Origin: Candidatus Binatota bacterium
GTDB taxonomy: Bacteria; Desulfobacterota; Binatia; UBA1149
Reading direction: 5' to 3'
DNA: 40,858 nt
NCBI GenBank assembly: GCA_012960245.1
Contig: DUBO01000056.1
Span: forward strand, 1-40,858
Shown here: in pieces, positions 7,015 to 15,764 of the stretch
Numbering within the stretch: the stretch's first letter is position 1
How the letters are laid out: the number at the start of each line of letters is the position of its first letter
The notes under the pieces: model-generated
What the model was told of the DNA's origin: nothing
What the model saw: only the letters and a program-made list of their open reading frames with translations
The model's database searches: none
Program-made: the position numbers and the translations under genes

Positions 7015-7145
7015 GTGAGGGCAACGCGCAGGCCACGCGCGGTGGCCGGCGTAACCTGCCTGCGCAACTTTTCTAACGGTGTAGGGCGGGGGGGTCAACA
7101 CGCCGCCGGGCGTATGGAGGCAGGCTGCTGTCCGCCAGGCGCGGC

Positions 7146-8093
7146 TCAGTGGCCCGAGGGGCAGCGGCGCTCGACCAGGTCGATGACCTCGGCGGCGAGG
7201 TCGGCACCACCCAGTCGCTTGATTTCCTGCAGGCCGGTGGGGCTGGTCACGTTTATCTCCGTGAGCAGTCCACCGATTATATCCAGGCCGGCAAAGTATA
7301 TGCCCGCTTCGGAGAGCAGGGGCTCTATCGTGCGGCAGATTTCGTGTTCGCGCTCGCCGATCTCGGCCGCCACCACGCTGCCGCCCACGTGCAGGTTGCC
7401 GCGCAGATCGTCTGCGCGCGGCACCCGGCGCATGGCACCGGCCGCACGGCCTTCGAGATAGACCAGGCGCGTGTCGCCTTCGCGCGACGCGGGCAGGTAA
7501 CGCTGCGCCATGATCTGGCGGCGCCCGTTGTCGGTGGACAGCTCGAGTATTGCGTTGATGTTGAGGTCGCCCGCCGACAGGCGAAAGATGCCCTGGCCGC
7601 CGCAGCCGTCAAGCGGCTTGACGACCACGTCCTCGCCCAGGCGCTGCATGAAGGCCAGCACGCGTTGCGGGTCAGCCGTTACTATGGTCTCGGCCACGAG
7701 ATCGGGAAAACGCAGGATGCTCAGCTTCTCACTTATCTCGCGCAGGCCCGCAGGATTGTTGAACACGAAGGTGCGCGCGGGGTCGGCCAGGCTGAGCAGC
7801 TGGGTGGCAAAGAAAAAATCCGAGTCAAAAGGCGGGTCCTTGCGCATGAAGATCGCGTCGAAGTCGTCGGCGCGCTGGTCCGACCACTGCCCGAGTTCAA
7901 AGTGTTCGCCCTGCACGGGCTTCACCGTTACCGGCGCGGTGTGGGCCGCCAACCCGTCGTCGTACAGGAGCTGGTCAATCTGGCAGAACCAGTTTTCGTG
8001 GCCGCGCGACTGGGCCTCGGCCAGGAAGACAAAAGACGTATCCATGCTGATGTCTATCCCGTCGAGCGGGTCCATGACGAAGAGAAATTTCAT
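7146..8093 (-). CDS. gshB: Glutathione synthetase
   Basis: 315 residues, about the length of E. coli GshB. This ATP-grasp ligase joins gamma-glutamylcysteine and glycine in the last step of glutathione synthesis. The N-terminus MKFLFVMDPLDGIDISMDTS matches the family start. MRKDPPFD (substrate domain), VVKPLDGCGGQGIF (ATP-grasp nucleotide loop) and the C-terminal EINVTSPTG (metal and glutathione binding) are conserved. It follows rsmE by 25 bp and appears to be the third gene of a prmA-rsmE-gshB operon. Glutathione synthesis fits an aerobic proteobacterial-type physiology. No gshA is in the window. Confidence 0.96.
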   Translation of the reverse strand: MKFLFVMDPLDGIDISMDTSFVFLAEAQSRGHENWFCQIDQLLYDDGLAAHTAPVTVKPVQGEHFELGQWSDQRADDFDAIFMRKDPPFDSDFFFATQLLSLADPARTFVFNNPAGLREISEKLSILRFPDLVAETIVTADPQRVLAFMQRLGEDVVVKPLDGCGGQGIFRLSAGDLNINAILELSTDNGRRQIMAQRYLPASREGDTRLVYLEGRAAGAMRRVPRADDLRGNLHVGGSVVAAEIGEREHEICRTIEPLLSEAGIYFAGLDIIGGLLTEINVTSPTGLQEIKRLGGADLAAEVIDLVERRCPSGH

Positions 8094-8098
8094 GATCG

Positions 8099-8125
8099 GC
8101 TGGCTACCTGCGGGCTGGCTACCTG
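8099..8125. repeat. Direct repeat of 12 bp in the rsmE-gshB gap
   Basis: gctggctacctg occurs at 8099-8110 and again at 8114-8125, spanning the short gap and the 3' end of rsmE. It is next to a palindrome at 8145-8164, so the junction looks rearranged. Confidence 0.6.
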
Positions 8126-8952
8126 GCCACCGGAGGCCGGCTGGTCCCGGCAGCGCTGGCGGGAATGACCGGCGGTTTACGTCCGAGGTCGCCCCACAGG
8201 TGCTGGCACACGGCGGCTGCCACTATCGAGGCGGTCTCGGCGCGCAGCACCCGCGGCCCCATGCCGACGTCGATCCACCCGTGCTGGTCGGCGAGTTCTA
8301 GTTCCTGGTCGGAGAAGCCTCCCTCGGGGCCGAGCACCGCTATTACGCTGTGGGTGTTGGGGTAGCGCTGTCGCAAGGTGGCGGGCGGGTCGTGGTCGGC
8401 GTTGGTGGTGAATATCAACCCCAGGGTGTCGTCGGGGCGGGTGGGTATGAACTCTTCAAAGCTGCGTATGCGCTCGACCACGGGCACCTGGGTGCGCCCG
8501 CTCTGCTCGGCGGCGGCCACGGCGATGCGACGCCAGCGTTCCACCTTGTTGACGGCCGTGTCTTCGCGCGGACGCGACACGCTGCGGTCGCTGCTTATCG
8601 GGCAGACGCGGTCCACGCCCAGCTCCACGATTTTTTCGACGACGAGGTCGAGCTTCTTTCCCTTGGCCAGGCAGGGGGCGATCGTCAGGTCGAGCGACGA
8701 CTCGGTGCTGCTGTCTATCTCCTCCACTATACGCACCACCGCGGTCTCACCCTGGAACAGCTCGAGCACGCCCAGCGCCTCGCGTCCCTTGCCGTCGAAG
8801 ACCACCAGCTCGTCGCCGGGCTGCAACCTGAGCACTGCCTGCACGTGGTGCAGGGCCGGGCCGGTGAGCACGGCTCGGTCGGCGGTCAAGCGATCGTCGC
8901 CCACGAAGATGCGCGTCTTTGGTGGTGAGGATGTGGTAGCCGAGTGGATCAT
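8119..8952 (-). CDS. rsmE: 16S rRNA (uracil1498-N3)-methyltransferase RsmE
   Basis: 277 residues from the ATG at 8952, chosen because it overlaps the prmA stop codon as ATGA; an earlier in-frame start would read far into prmA. RsmE methylates N3 of U1498 in 16S rRNA of the 30S subunit. The N-terminal PUA-like domain (RIFVG to RIVEE) is followed by the SPOUT methyltransferase domain, with GPEGG (208-212) and the knot motif MGPRVLRAET (231-240). The last 20 residues (after GDLG, ending SRPPVAR) go beyond the usual end of the family and are encoded by the palindrome-bearing segment at 8119-8172, so the native stop may have been replaced. Confidence 0.94.
   Translation of the reverse strand: MIHSATTSSPPKTRIFVGDDRLTADRAVLTGPALHHVQAVLRLQPGDELVVFDGKGREALGVLELFQGETAVVRIVEEIDSSTESSLDLTIAPCLAKGKKLDLVVEKIVELGVDRVCPISSDRSVSRPREDTAVNKVERWRRIAVAAAEQSGRTQVPVVERIRSFEEFIPTRPDDTLGLIFTTNADHDPPATLRQRYPNTHSVIAVLGPEGGFSDQELELADQHGWIDVGMGPRVLRAETASIVAAAVCQHLWGDLGRKPPVIPASAAGTSRPPVAR
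8145..8164. repeat. REP-like imperfect palindrome in the rsmE 3' end
   Basis: tcccggcagc (8145-8154) pairs with gctggcggga (8155-8164) at 9 of 10 positions. It is flanked by gaatgacc, so on the minus strand it begins with ggtcattcccgc, a sequence often seen at the edge of dispersed bacterial palindromic repeats. Only one copy is in the window, so membership in a repeat family is a guess. Confidence 0.4.
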
Positions 8953-9818
8953 GTCGATGCTTCTTTGCGGCAGATGGCGATGCTGCTCCAGCCGTCGTGT
9001 TGCAGGCAGTGTAGCGCCGTCCAACCCGGCTTGATAAACGCTGTTTGCACAATAGGCAAGCGCTCGTCGTCGATGCCCGACAAGATCAGCCTGCCCCCGG
9101 GTGCGACGCAGCGCGTCAGCGCGGGCTGCATGCCGACCAGGGTGGAGGCCAGTATGTTGGCAAAAACAAGGTCGTACAGTCCCCCTGAGGGCGGGCCGTC
9201 ACACACGCGGGTCTCCAGTCCGGCCTCCAGTGAGTTCAGCCGCGCGTTCTCAAGCGTGGTGGTGACGGCCACCGGGTCGTTGTCGGTGGCCAGCGCGCTG
9301 CTGGCGCCCATGCGCAGCGCCGCCAGCGCCAGCACGCCCGATCCGCAGCCCACGTCGGCCACCCTGTCGCCCGCTTGCAGGCAGAGGTCGAGCAGCTCGA
9401 GACAGCAGCGGGTGGTCGCGTGTTGGCCGGTGCCGAAGGCGAGGCCGGGGTTGATGATCACCGTGTCGCGCTCCGGGGCCGCCTGCTCCCAGGGAGGAAT
9501 GACCTCGAGTCGCTTGCCTATGGGCAGGCGCGGAAAAAAGCTTTTCCAGTTGTCGGCCCAGGCGCTGTTGTCGATCTGCCTGGGCGCGGCCGCGGTCACC
9601 ATGCCGGCGGGCAACGACGCCGTGAGCGCGCGTGACATGCCGGCGGCCTGGGCGGCGCCGGCCGCCTGCAGGTAGACCACCAGCTCGGCTTCGCTACTGT
9701 CCTGGCCCCGCAGTTCGCTGTTGGCAAAGCCCTGCTCGGCCAGCAGTCCGGTGAGCAGGTCTACCTGCCCGGGGCTGCTGCGCAGCACCAGCTCGTACCA
9801 GCTGTGGTCGGTGTCCAT
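8949..9818 (-). CDS. prmA: Ribosomal protein L11 methyltransferase
   Basis: 289 residues, the usual PrmA length. An N-terminal L11-recognition domain (WYELVLRSSPG onward) is joined to a class I SAM-dependent methyltransferase domain: NPGLAFGTGQHATT is the PrmA hallmark before motif I, DVGCGSGVLALAALRMGA is the SAM-binding loop, and ATDNDPVAV is motif II. A conserved LILSGI is near the C-terminus. PrmA trimethylates ribosomal protein L11. It heads the prmA-rsmE-gshB operon, with an ATGA overlap to rsmE. Confidence 0.95.
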   Translation of the reverse strand: MDTDHSWYELVLRSSPGQVDLLTGLLAEQGFANSELRGQDSSEAELVVYLQAAGAAQAAGMSRALTASLPAGMVTAAAPRQIDNSAWADNWKSFFPRLPIGKRLEVIPPWEQAAPERDTVIINPGLAFGTGQHATTRCCLELLDLCLQAGDRVADVGCGSGVLALAALRMGASSALATDNDPVAVTTTLENARLNSLEAGLETRVCDGPPSGGLYDLVFANILASTLVGMQPALTRCVAPGGRLILSGIDDERLPIVQTAFIKPGWTALHCLQHDGWSSIAICRKEAST

Positions 9819-9906
9819 GCGGGCAGGCTAACAGCGGGCCGCTCGCAGACAAAGCCGCCGGGCTTGGCACTTGCTTCGCCGCGGGGAGGCGGTTAGCCCT
9901 GCACGC

Positions 9907-10623
9907 ATGCTGGTCATTGGTCACCGCGGCTCCACGGTCGACAGGCCCGAGAACACCATGCCGTCGTTCGCGCGTGCGCTCGAGGCGGGGGCCGACGGTT
10001 TCGAGTTCGACGTGCAGTTGAGCGCCGACGGTGCGCCGGTGGTCATACACGACGAGACGGTGGACCGCACCACCGACGGCTCGGGCTCGGTTGCCGGTCT
10101 GGAGACGGCCGGGCTCAGGCGCCTGGACGCGGGCTCCTGGTTCGACCCTGTTTTTGCCGGACTGCGCCTGCCCTTGCTCGACGAATTGCTGGCCGAGTTT
10201 TCGGACCGTTGCACGCTCAACCTGGAGCTGAAGACCGAGCAGGCCGACCCGGCCCTGGTCGAGCGCTGCCTGGCTGCCGTCAACAGGCACGCGGCGCTCG
10301 AGACGGTGGTGTTTTCGTCTTTCAGCTGGGACTGCCTGCAACTGTTGCGAGAGCGCAGTTCGGCGGCGCGGGTGGGCGTGCTCTATGTGCCCAACAAGGA
10401 GGAGGGTGCCTTTGAGGCCGCGGCCACCCTGGGCGCAGCCACCCTGCATCCGCACGTGTCGGTGGTCGACAAGAAGCTGATGGCGCGTTGTCGCAAGGCC
10501 GGGCTGGACATCTGGACCTGGAATGCCAACGACGAGGCCGAGGTCAGGCGGCTGCGCGATCTCGGCGTGGCCGCCGTGTTTTCAGACGACCCGGCGGCGG
10601 CCGTCGCGGCGTTGACCAACTGA
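9907..10623 (+). CDS. Glycerophosphodiester phosphodiesterase
   Basis: 238 residues from the ATG at 9907 (a TTG at 9871 would add 12 unconserved residues). The single GDPD TIM-barrel domain fills the protein: GHRG with H6 and R7, ENT (16-18), the metal ligands E33 and D35 in FEFDVQLS, catalytic H48 in VIHDETVDRTTDG, and ELKTE. No signal peptide is present, so it is a cytoplasmic UgpQ-type enzyme that hydrolyses glycerophosphodiesters to glycerol-3-phosphate and an alcohol. It is convergent with the M16 peptidase gene. Confidence 0.92.
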   Translation: MLVIGHRGSTVDRPENTMPSFARALEAGADGFEFDVQLSADGAPVVIHDETVDRTTDGSGSVAGLETAGLRRLDAGSWFDPVFAGLRLPLLDELLAEFSDRCTLNLELKTEQADPALVERCLAAVNRHAALETVVFSSFSWDCLQLLRERSSAARVGVLYVPNKEEGAFEAAATLGAATLHPHVSVVDKKLMARCRKAGLDIWTWNANDEAEVRRLRDLGVAAVFSDDPAAAVAALTN

Positions 10624-10643
10624 GGGGAGGCCTGCCCTCTCCT
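10623..10643 (+). terminator. Hairpin filling the gap between convergent genes
   Basis: The 21-nt gap folds as aggggagg / cctctcct-type arms: eight pairs including one G-U, loop about five bases. It starts at the last base of the phosphodiesterase stop and ends next to the peptidase stop. There is no U-tract, so it is a terminator or transcript-end stabiliser only by position and shape. Confidence 0.45.
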
Positions 10644-13358
10644 TCAGGGGCCGACAACCGCGATGGTGACTTTTTCGGGGTCGAGGTAGCGCTGGGCCAC
10701 CCGTAGCAGGTCCTCGGGAGTGACCGCGTTCATGCGCTCGGCGTGCTGGCGGCCGTTGAGATAGCCCAGTCCGTAGAGTTCGTTGAACAGCATTTCGTCG
10801 CCAATGGCGCCGTTGGTTTGCAGGGCGATGTCGTGGCTTCCCAGCAGGTAGAGCCGGGCGCGTTCCAGTTCGTCGCCGTCAACGAGTTCTGTTCTTACCA
10901 AGGCCAGCTGTTCGAGCAGCCCATCGATGGCGGGCTGTTCGTTGTCGGGGTCGGTGGCTATGTAGCCGCCGAACAGTCCAGGGGCCATGCCCTCGGTGTG
11001 GAAGGCGGTCACGCTGTAGGCCAGTCCGCGCTTATCGCGCAGTTCACGAAACAGTCGGCCGCCTTGCCGCGACAACACCGCGTCGAGAATGTCGAGGGCA
11101 AACCTGTCACTGTTGTGCAGGTCGGCGCCCGGCCATGCCACCACCACGTGTGATTGTTCGCGCGGTACCGCTTTGCGCACTTTCTGCACCACCCCGGGCG
11201 CATCGGCAGCCGGCGGCTGCACGAAGGCGTCGGCGGGTGCCTCGAGCCCCTCAAGCGCCGCCCGCAGGCGCTTGAGCACGTCGTCGCTCTGCACGTCGCC
11301 CACCACCGACACGACCAGGCTCGTGGGGTCGAGCGCGCGACGGTAAAAGTTTTCTATCGCGGCCTTGTCCATGGCCTGCACTGTTTCTTTTTCACCCACG
11401 GTCGTCATGCCGAAGGGGTGCGAGGGGTACACGGTGCGCCAGGCCAGTTCGAAGGCGAGGTGGCTCGTTGCGTCTTCCCTGTTGTCGATGACCTGCAGCA
11501 ACTCGTGGCGGGTCTTCTCAATTTCGTCGTCCGGAAAGTCGGGCCTCAGCAGTACGTCGAGAAAAAGTTCGACGCCTTCGTCGAACGATCCCGACAGGAA
11601 CGACCCGCTCACGCCCAGCGAGTTGCGACCCGAAAAGCCGCCCAGCTCACCGGCCATGGTCTCGACCTGCCGGGCCAGCTGCTCGCGGTCGATTGAGCCT
11701 GCCCCGCGGGTGAGCATCTCGGCCGTAAAGGTAGATACTCCGTTGTCCGATTTACTTTCGGCCAGCAGGCCACCGCGCATGGCCGCCCGGATGGAGAACA
11801 GCGGCGCTTCGTGGTGCTCCTGCACGATGATCCTGACGCCGTTGTCGAGCGTGACCAGCCGCGGCTCGGTGTCCCTCCCGTGCCTGGTGGTTGACCGCGA
11901 AGGTGCAGAGGGCCGCGCCTCGGCCTCGGCCTTTTCGTCGGCCTGCGATTGCACGGCTACCGAGAGCACGCGGGCCGCTTCCACGGCCGTGGCCTTGTCC
12001 AGTACCACCTCGCTGCCGGTGGGCACCAGGCTCACCACCGTGAGGTTATCGGCCACGAGGTAACGCCGGGCCACCCGCTGCAGGTCGGCCAGGGTGAGCG
12101 AGTCGAGTCGCTCGATGTAGCGGCGGTCAAAGTCGAGGTCTTCGTGCACGGTGAGCAGGTAGCCGGCTTCGCGGGCCTGGCCCTGCACTGTCTGGCGCTG
12201 GTAGATGAAGTCGGTTTGCAGGTTTTTACGCGCTCGCCTGAGTTCGTCGGCGCCCACCGGGCCGGCCAGCAGGGGCGTGATCTGTTCGAGCAGGGCGGGC
12301 AGGGTGGCCACGAGATTGGAGTCGTCCATCGACGCCGTCACCACGAACATGCCCGGGTCAGCGGGGGTGTAGGCGTAAGTGTTGACGCCGTTCACGAGCT
12401 GGGTTTCGGCCACCAGCTCCCGGTACAGGCGCGAGCTTTCGCCACCGCCCAGTATCCAGGCCAGGGTATCCAGTGCCGCTACGTCTTCGTGGTTGGCGCC
12501 GGGCACGTGGAAGCCCAGCGCGAGGTGCGACTCCTTCACGTCCATGTGCAAGGCCTCGAACTCGGTGCCGGCCTGCGCGGGTTCGCTGGCCCGGCTGGGA
12601 CGTTCAACGGGGCGGTTTTCGAAGTCGCCAAAGAGGTCGTCGACCACCGACCGCAGCTCGCGCGCCTTGACGTCGCCCACTATCACCAGCGCCATGTTGC
12701 CCGGCGAGTAGAACCTGCCGAAGAAACTCAGGATCTTCTCACGGTCGAGCCCGGTTATTGATTCCTCGGTGCCTATGACCGGTCGGCCGTAGGGGTGCTG
12801 CTTGAAGGCCTTGGCAAACATGGCCTTGAACACGCGGCTTCCCGGCATGTCCTGGCTGCGCTTGTACTCCTCCATGACGACGCCCAGTTCGCGCTCGAGC
12901 TCTTCGGGGTCGAAGGCAGAATTGCGTACCGCGTCGGCCAGGATGTCGAGCCCCTGCTCGGCGTGACGCGAAGCCAGCACGAGGTGGTAAACGGTCTGGT
13001 CCCAGGAGGTCCACGCGTTGATGCGTCCACCGGAGCCTTCCACCTCGGCGGCGATCTCGCCCACGCCGCGGCGCGAGGTGCCCTTGAACAACATGTGCTC
13101 GTGCACGTGCGCCACGCCGGCCTCGGGGTCCAGCTCGTCGGCGGCGCCGGCCTTGACCCAGACCTGCAGCGCGACCACGGGCGCAAAATGATCCTCGCTC
13201 ACCAGCACCTGCATTCCGTTGTCGAGTGTCCAGGTACTGAGTTTTTCTTCGCCGCGCTGCGGCATGACTGCGTCTATCATCGAGCTACACCCGTACAGGG
13301 ACAGCGCAAAGACGGCAAGCAGGCTACAGACGTAGGATCCTGAGGCTGGGCGATTCAT
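10644..13358 (-). CDS. Two-module M16 zinc metallopeptidase lipoprotein
   Basis: 904 residues from the ATG at 13358 (MNRPASGSYV); an upstream start at 13406 would put 16 residues before the leader. The leader ends in the lipobox L-Y-G-C24, so it should be a lipid-anchored envelope protein. The first M16 module has the inverted zinc motif H84-V-H-E-H88 (HxxEH) and the downstream Glu pair E163/E164. The second module (from about LVTLDNGVRIIV) lacks HxxEH (VSTFTAEM at that place) but keeps LRDKRGLAYSV, the Arg/Tyr substrate-binding motif. It thus joins in one chain the active and inactive halves that many bacteria encode as two genes. The substrates are unknown; peptide or secreted-protein turnover is likely. 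Confidence 0.93.
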   Translation of the reverse strand: MNRPASGSYVCSLLAVFALSLYGCSSMIDAVMPQRGEEKLSTWTLDNGMQVLVSEDHFAPVVALQVWVKAGAADELDPEAGVAHVHEHMLFKGTSRRGVGEIAAEVEGSGGRINAWTSWDQTVYHLVLASRHAEQGLDILADAVRNSAFDPEELERELGVVMEEYKRSQDMPGSRVFKAMFAKAFKQHPYGRPVIGTEESITGLDREKILSFFGRFYSPGNMALVIVGDVKARELRSVVDDLFGDFENRPVERPSRASEPAQAGTEFEALHMDVKESHLALGFHVPGANHEDVAALDTLAWILGGGESSRLYRELVAETQLVNGVNTYAYTPADPGMFVVTASMDDSNLVATLPALLEQITPLLAGPVGADELRRARKNLQTDFIYQRQTVQGQAREAGYLLTVHEDLDFDRRYIERLDSLTLADLQRVARRYLVADNLTVVSLVPTGSEVVLDKATAVEAARVLSVAVQSQADEKAEAEARPSAPSRSTTRHGRDTEPRLVTLDNGVRIIVQEHHEAPLFSIRAAMRGGLLAESKSDNGVSTFTAEMLTRGAGSIDREQLARQVETMAGELGGFSGRNSLGVSGSFLSGSFDEGVELFLDVLLRPDFPDDEIEKTRHELLQVIDNREDATSHLAFELAWRTVYPSHPFGMTTVGEKETVQAMDKAAIENFYRRALDPTSLVVSVVGDVQSDDVLKRLRAALEGLEAPADAFVQPPAADAPGVVQKVRKAVPREQSHVVVAWPGADLHNSDRFALDILDAVLSRQGGRLFRELRDKRGLAYSVTAFHTEGMAPGLFGGYIATDPDNEQPAIDGLLEQLALVRTELVDGDELERARLYLLGSHDIALQTNGAIGDEMLFNELYGLGYLNGRQHAERMNAVTPEDLLRVAQRYLDPEKVTIAVVGP

Positions 13359-13482
13359 CGGTAAAAGGGGAACCGGGCGAATCCCATGTGGGGCGCGAGG
13401 TGTCAACCCGTGCTAGAGTAAACGCCTGTAGATGACCCGTGCAGGGGCTTAACAGCCGGTACTGGTCGGTGTGGAGGTTGGT
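13359..13482. promoter_or_regulatory. Divergent promoter region between the M16 peptidase and cvpA genes
   Basis: 124 bp separate two divergent genes. On the plus strand, tgctagagt (13411-13419) resembles an extended -10 (TGnTAnAnT) without a clear -35. On the minus strand ttgaca (13406-13401) matches -35 perfectly, but no good -10 follows at the right distance. Both are suggestions only. Confidence 0.3.
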
Positions 13483-14046
13483 ATGAACATCGTCGATGTC
13501 GGGCTTCTCCTGCTCCTTTTTTTCGCGGCCCTCCGGGGTTACTCGCGGGGATTTTTTCACGAACTGCTCTCGCTGGTATCCATAGTGGCGGGCTGCGCGG
13601 TCGCGTTTCGTTTCTGCCCGGCCGTGGCCGAGGGCATCGCCGTTCGCGCCACCATGCCCTACTTTCTCACCATCAGCCTGGCCTTTCTCGCACTGTTTTT
13701 CCCGGTGGTCTTAGGCTTGAGGATAGCCAACACGCTGGTAGAACGCTTCTGGGTGTCGATTGCCGTGTCGCCGCAGAACAGGCTCGCGGGCATGGGCTTC
13801 GGTGTGCTCAAGGGCGCCCTGGTGCTCGGCAGCGCAGTGATACTGCTGCGCAGCTCAGTACCAGTGTCCGAAACCCGCGACGCTTTTGCGGGGCGTTTTC
13901 TCGGGGTAGCCGAAGAGCTGCAGGTGCGCGTGCAGGAGTCGCAGGTAGGCGATGCCCTTGCACGGGTTTCACTTGGCATTTTCGCCGTGGCAATGGATAA
14001 GGGACAGGACTGGTTCGTCTCTGTCGGCCACGACGGTCACCCTTGA
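13483..14046 (+). CDS. CvpA family membrane protein
   Basis: 187 residues. The ATG at 13483 is preceded by ggagg at seven bases, which decides the start against the GTG four codons upstream. Four hydrophobic segments (about 3-18, 28-45, 62-83, 103-123) and the N-terminal NIVDVGLLLLLFFAALRGYSRGF match CvpA-family proteins, first known from colicin V production. CvpA homologues are linked to envelope homeostasis, but their molecular role is unclear. The stop TGA overlaps the TTG start of dnaG. Confidence 0.85.
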   Translation: MNIVDVGLLLLLFFAALRGYSRGFFHELLSLVSIVAGCAVAFRFCPAVAEGIAVRATMPYFLTISLAFLALFFPVVLGLRIANTLVERFWVSIAVSPQNRLAGMGFGVLKGALVLGSAVILLRSSVPVSETRDAFAGRFLGVAEELQVRVQESQVGDALARVSLGIFAVAMDKGQDWFVSVGHDGHP

Positions 14047-15764
14047 TTGCTGAGGACAAAATAAACGAGATCCGCGAAGCGGCGCGCATATCCGAGTTCA
14101 TCTCGTCGCACGTCGAATTGAGGAGAGCCGGCCGCTCTCTGAAGGGCCTGTGCCCCTTCCACGAAGAAAAAACCCCGTCATTCTCGGTCAACGACGATGG
14201 CGGTTTCTATCACTGCTTTGGCTGCGGCGAAGGCGGCAACGTTTTTAAGTTCATCATGGCGCTCGAGGGGCTGAGTTTTCCCGAGGCGGTGCGCAAGGTC
14301 GCCGACCGTTGCGGCATAGAGCTCCCCGAAGAACGGGGCTCGGCCGGTGGCCCAGTGCGCAAGGACCTGTTTGCCCTGCTCGACTCGGTGGCCGGTTACT
14401 ATCGTCGTGTGTTGCTTGAGACCCAGGCCGGCGAGTCCTGGCTCGAGTACCTCGCTGCGCGCGGCATCAACGAAAAGTCATCCGACAGTTTCATGCTTGG
14501 CGCGGCGCCCGATTCAGGGGACGGCCTGTTGCGCTGGCTCAAGCAGGAGGGTGCCGATCTCGAGCAGGCGCAATCGCTCGGCCTGGTCACGCGGCGGCAG
14601 GGCCGAACGGTAGACTCGTTTCGTTCGAGGTTGATTTTTCCGCTGCGCGATAACCAGGGTCGCGTGGTCGGCTTTGCCGGTCGCAAGGGCGAGACAGCCG
14701 AGGGCCCCAAGTACATAAACTCGGTGGAGTCGTCGGTCTATCACAAGGGTAGGGTTCTCTACGGGCTCGACCTTGCCCGCACCGCCGTGAGGGACAAGGG
14801 TTTCGCGCTGCTCGTTGAAGGTTACACTGACGTCATCGCCCTGCACCAGGCAGGAATGGAGAACGTGGTGGCCACCTGCGGCACGGCGCTCACCGCCGAG
14901 CAGGTCAAACTGCTCAAGCGCTTCAGCTCGGAGATGATCACGCTGTTTGACGGCGACGAGGCTGGCAGCCGGGCAGCCGGGCGCAGCTTTCCGGTGTTCA
15001 TGGAGGCCGGCGTCTGGGCCCGTGGCCTGTCGTTGCCCGCCGACGCCGATCCCGACAGCTTTGTGCGCGAGCGCGGCGTGGAGGCTCTTGCGCAACTGCT
15101 GGGCGGGGCTGGCCCGCTGGTCGACACCTGGCTGCGGCAGCTTACCGGCCAGGCCGCCGATACGGCCTCCATGGCCAGGGCGGCCAGCGACCTGTCAAGT
15201 TTGCTCAAAAAGGTGCAGGACCCGTTCGAATATGACCTTTTGCTGCGCAAGGCTTCGGTGTGGACGGGCATAAGCGAGAAGGTTCTCAGGGGGCAGGCTG
15301 CGCCCATGCCACAGAAGCGCGTCGCGAGGGGCGCCGAGTCCCTTGGAGGGGCGGCGGGACTGGACGAACTGTTGGTGACCCTGCTGCTAAGTGATTCGGC
15401 GCTGGCCGCCTCGGTGGTAGAGGCCGGGGCCCTGGACCGCATGGAAGACGGGCCGTTCCGGCAGGTTGCGGGCGATTTACTGCAGGCCAGCAGCCCGGCC
15501 GACGCCGCCGACCAGCTGGCCGCGTTGCCCTCGGACCTGGGGGCGCGGGTGGCTCAGAGGCTCAACGAGGGGGTATATTCCGATACCGCCGTGGCTCGGC
15601 GAGCCCTGGGCGACTGCCTGTCGGGCCTGGAAAGACGGCAGCGCAAAGCAATAAACCGCCAACGCCTGCTGGAACTGAAGCGGGCTGAGGAGGCTGGCTC
15701 GGATATTGCTCCTATCCCCGGGATGGGAGACTGGAAATCCAGCCGGATGTCAGATGGCAAGTAG
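14043..15764 (+). CDS. dnaG: DNA primase
   Basis: 573 residues, starting with TTG at 14043 that overlaps the cvpA stop (TTGA); conserved sequence begins within a few codons. The N-terminal zinc finger is C37-P-F-H40 with C58-F-G-C61. The RNA polymerase core has RLIFPLRD and GFAGRK; the TOPRIM domain has VEGYTDV (E259, D263) and DGDEAG (D303, D305), which bind the catalytic magnesium. The C-terminal part, which should bind DnaB helicase, is less conserved. DnaG synthesises RNA primers for replication. The gene overlaps rpoD by 11 bp, giving the macromolecular-synthesis arrangement dnaG-rpoD without rpsU. Confidence 0.97.
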   Translation: MIAEDKINEIREAARISEFISSHVELRRAGRSLKGLCPFHEEKTPSFSVNDDGGFYHCFGCGEGGNVFKFIMALEGLSFPEAVRKVADRCGIELPEERGSAGGPVRKDLFALLDSVAGYYRRVLLETQAGESWLEYLAARGINEKSSDSFMLGAAPDSGDGLLRWLKQEGADLEQAQSLGLVTRRQGRTVDSFRSRLIFPLRDNQGRVVGFAGRKGETAEGPKYINSVESSVYHKGRVLYGLDLARTAVRDKGFALLVEGYTDVIALHQAGMENVVATCGTALTAEQVKLLKRFSSEMITLFDGDEAGSRAAGRSFPVFMEAGVWARGLSLPADADPDSFVRERGVEALAQLLGGAGPLVDTWLRQLTGQAADTASMARAASDLSSLLKKVQDPFEYDLLLRKASVWTGISEKVLRGQAAPMPQKRVARGAESLGGAAGLDELLVTLLLSDSALAASVVEAGALDRMEDGPFRQVAGDLLQASSPADAADQLAALPSDLGARVAQRLNEGVYSDTAVARRALGDCLSGLERRQRKAINRQRLLELKRAEEAGSDIAPIPGMGDWKSSRMSDGK

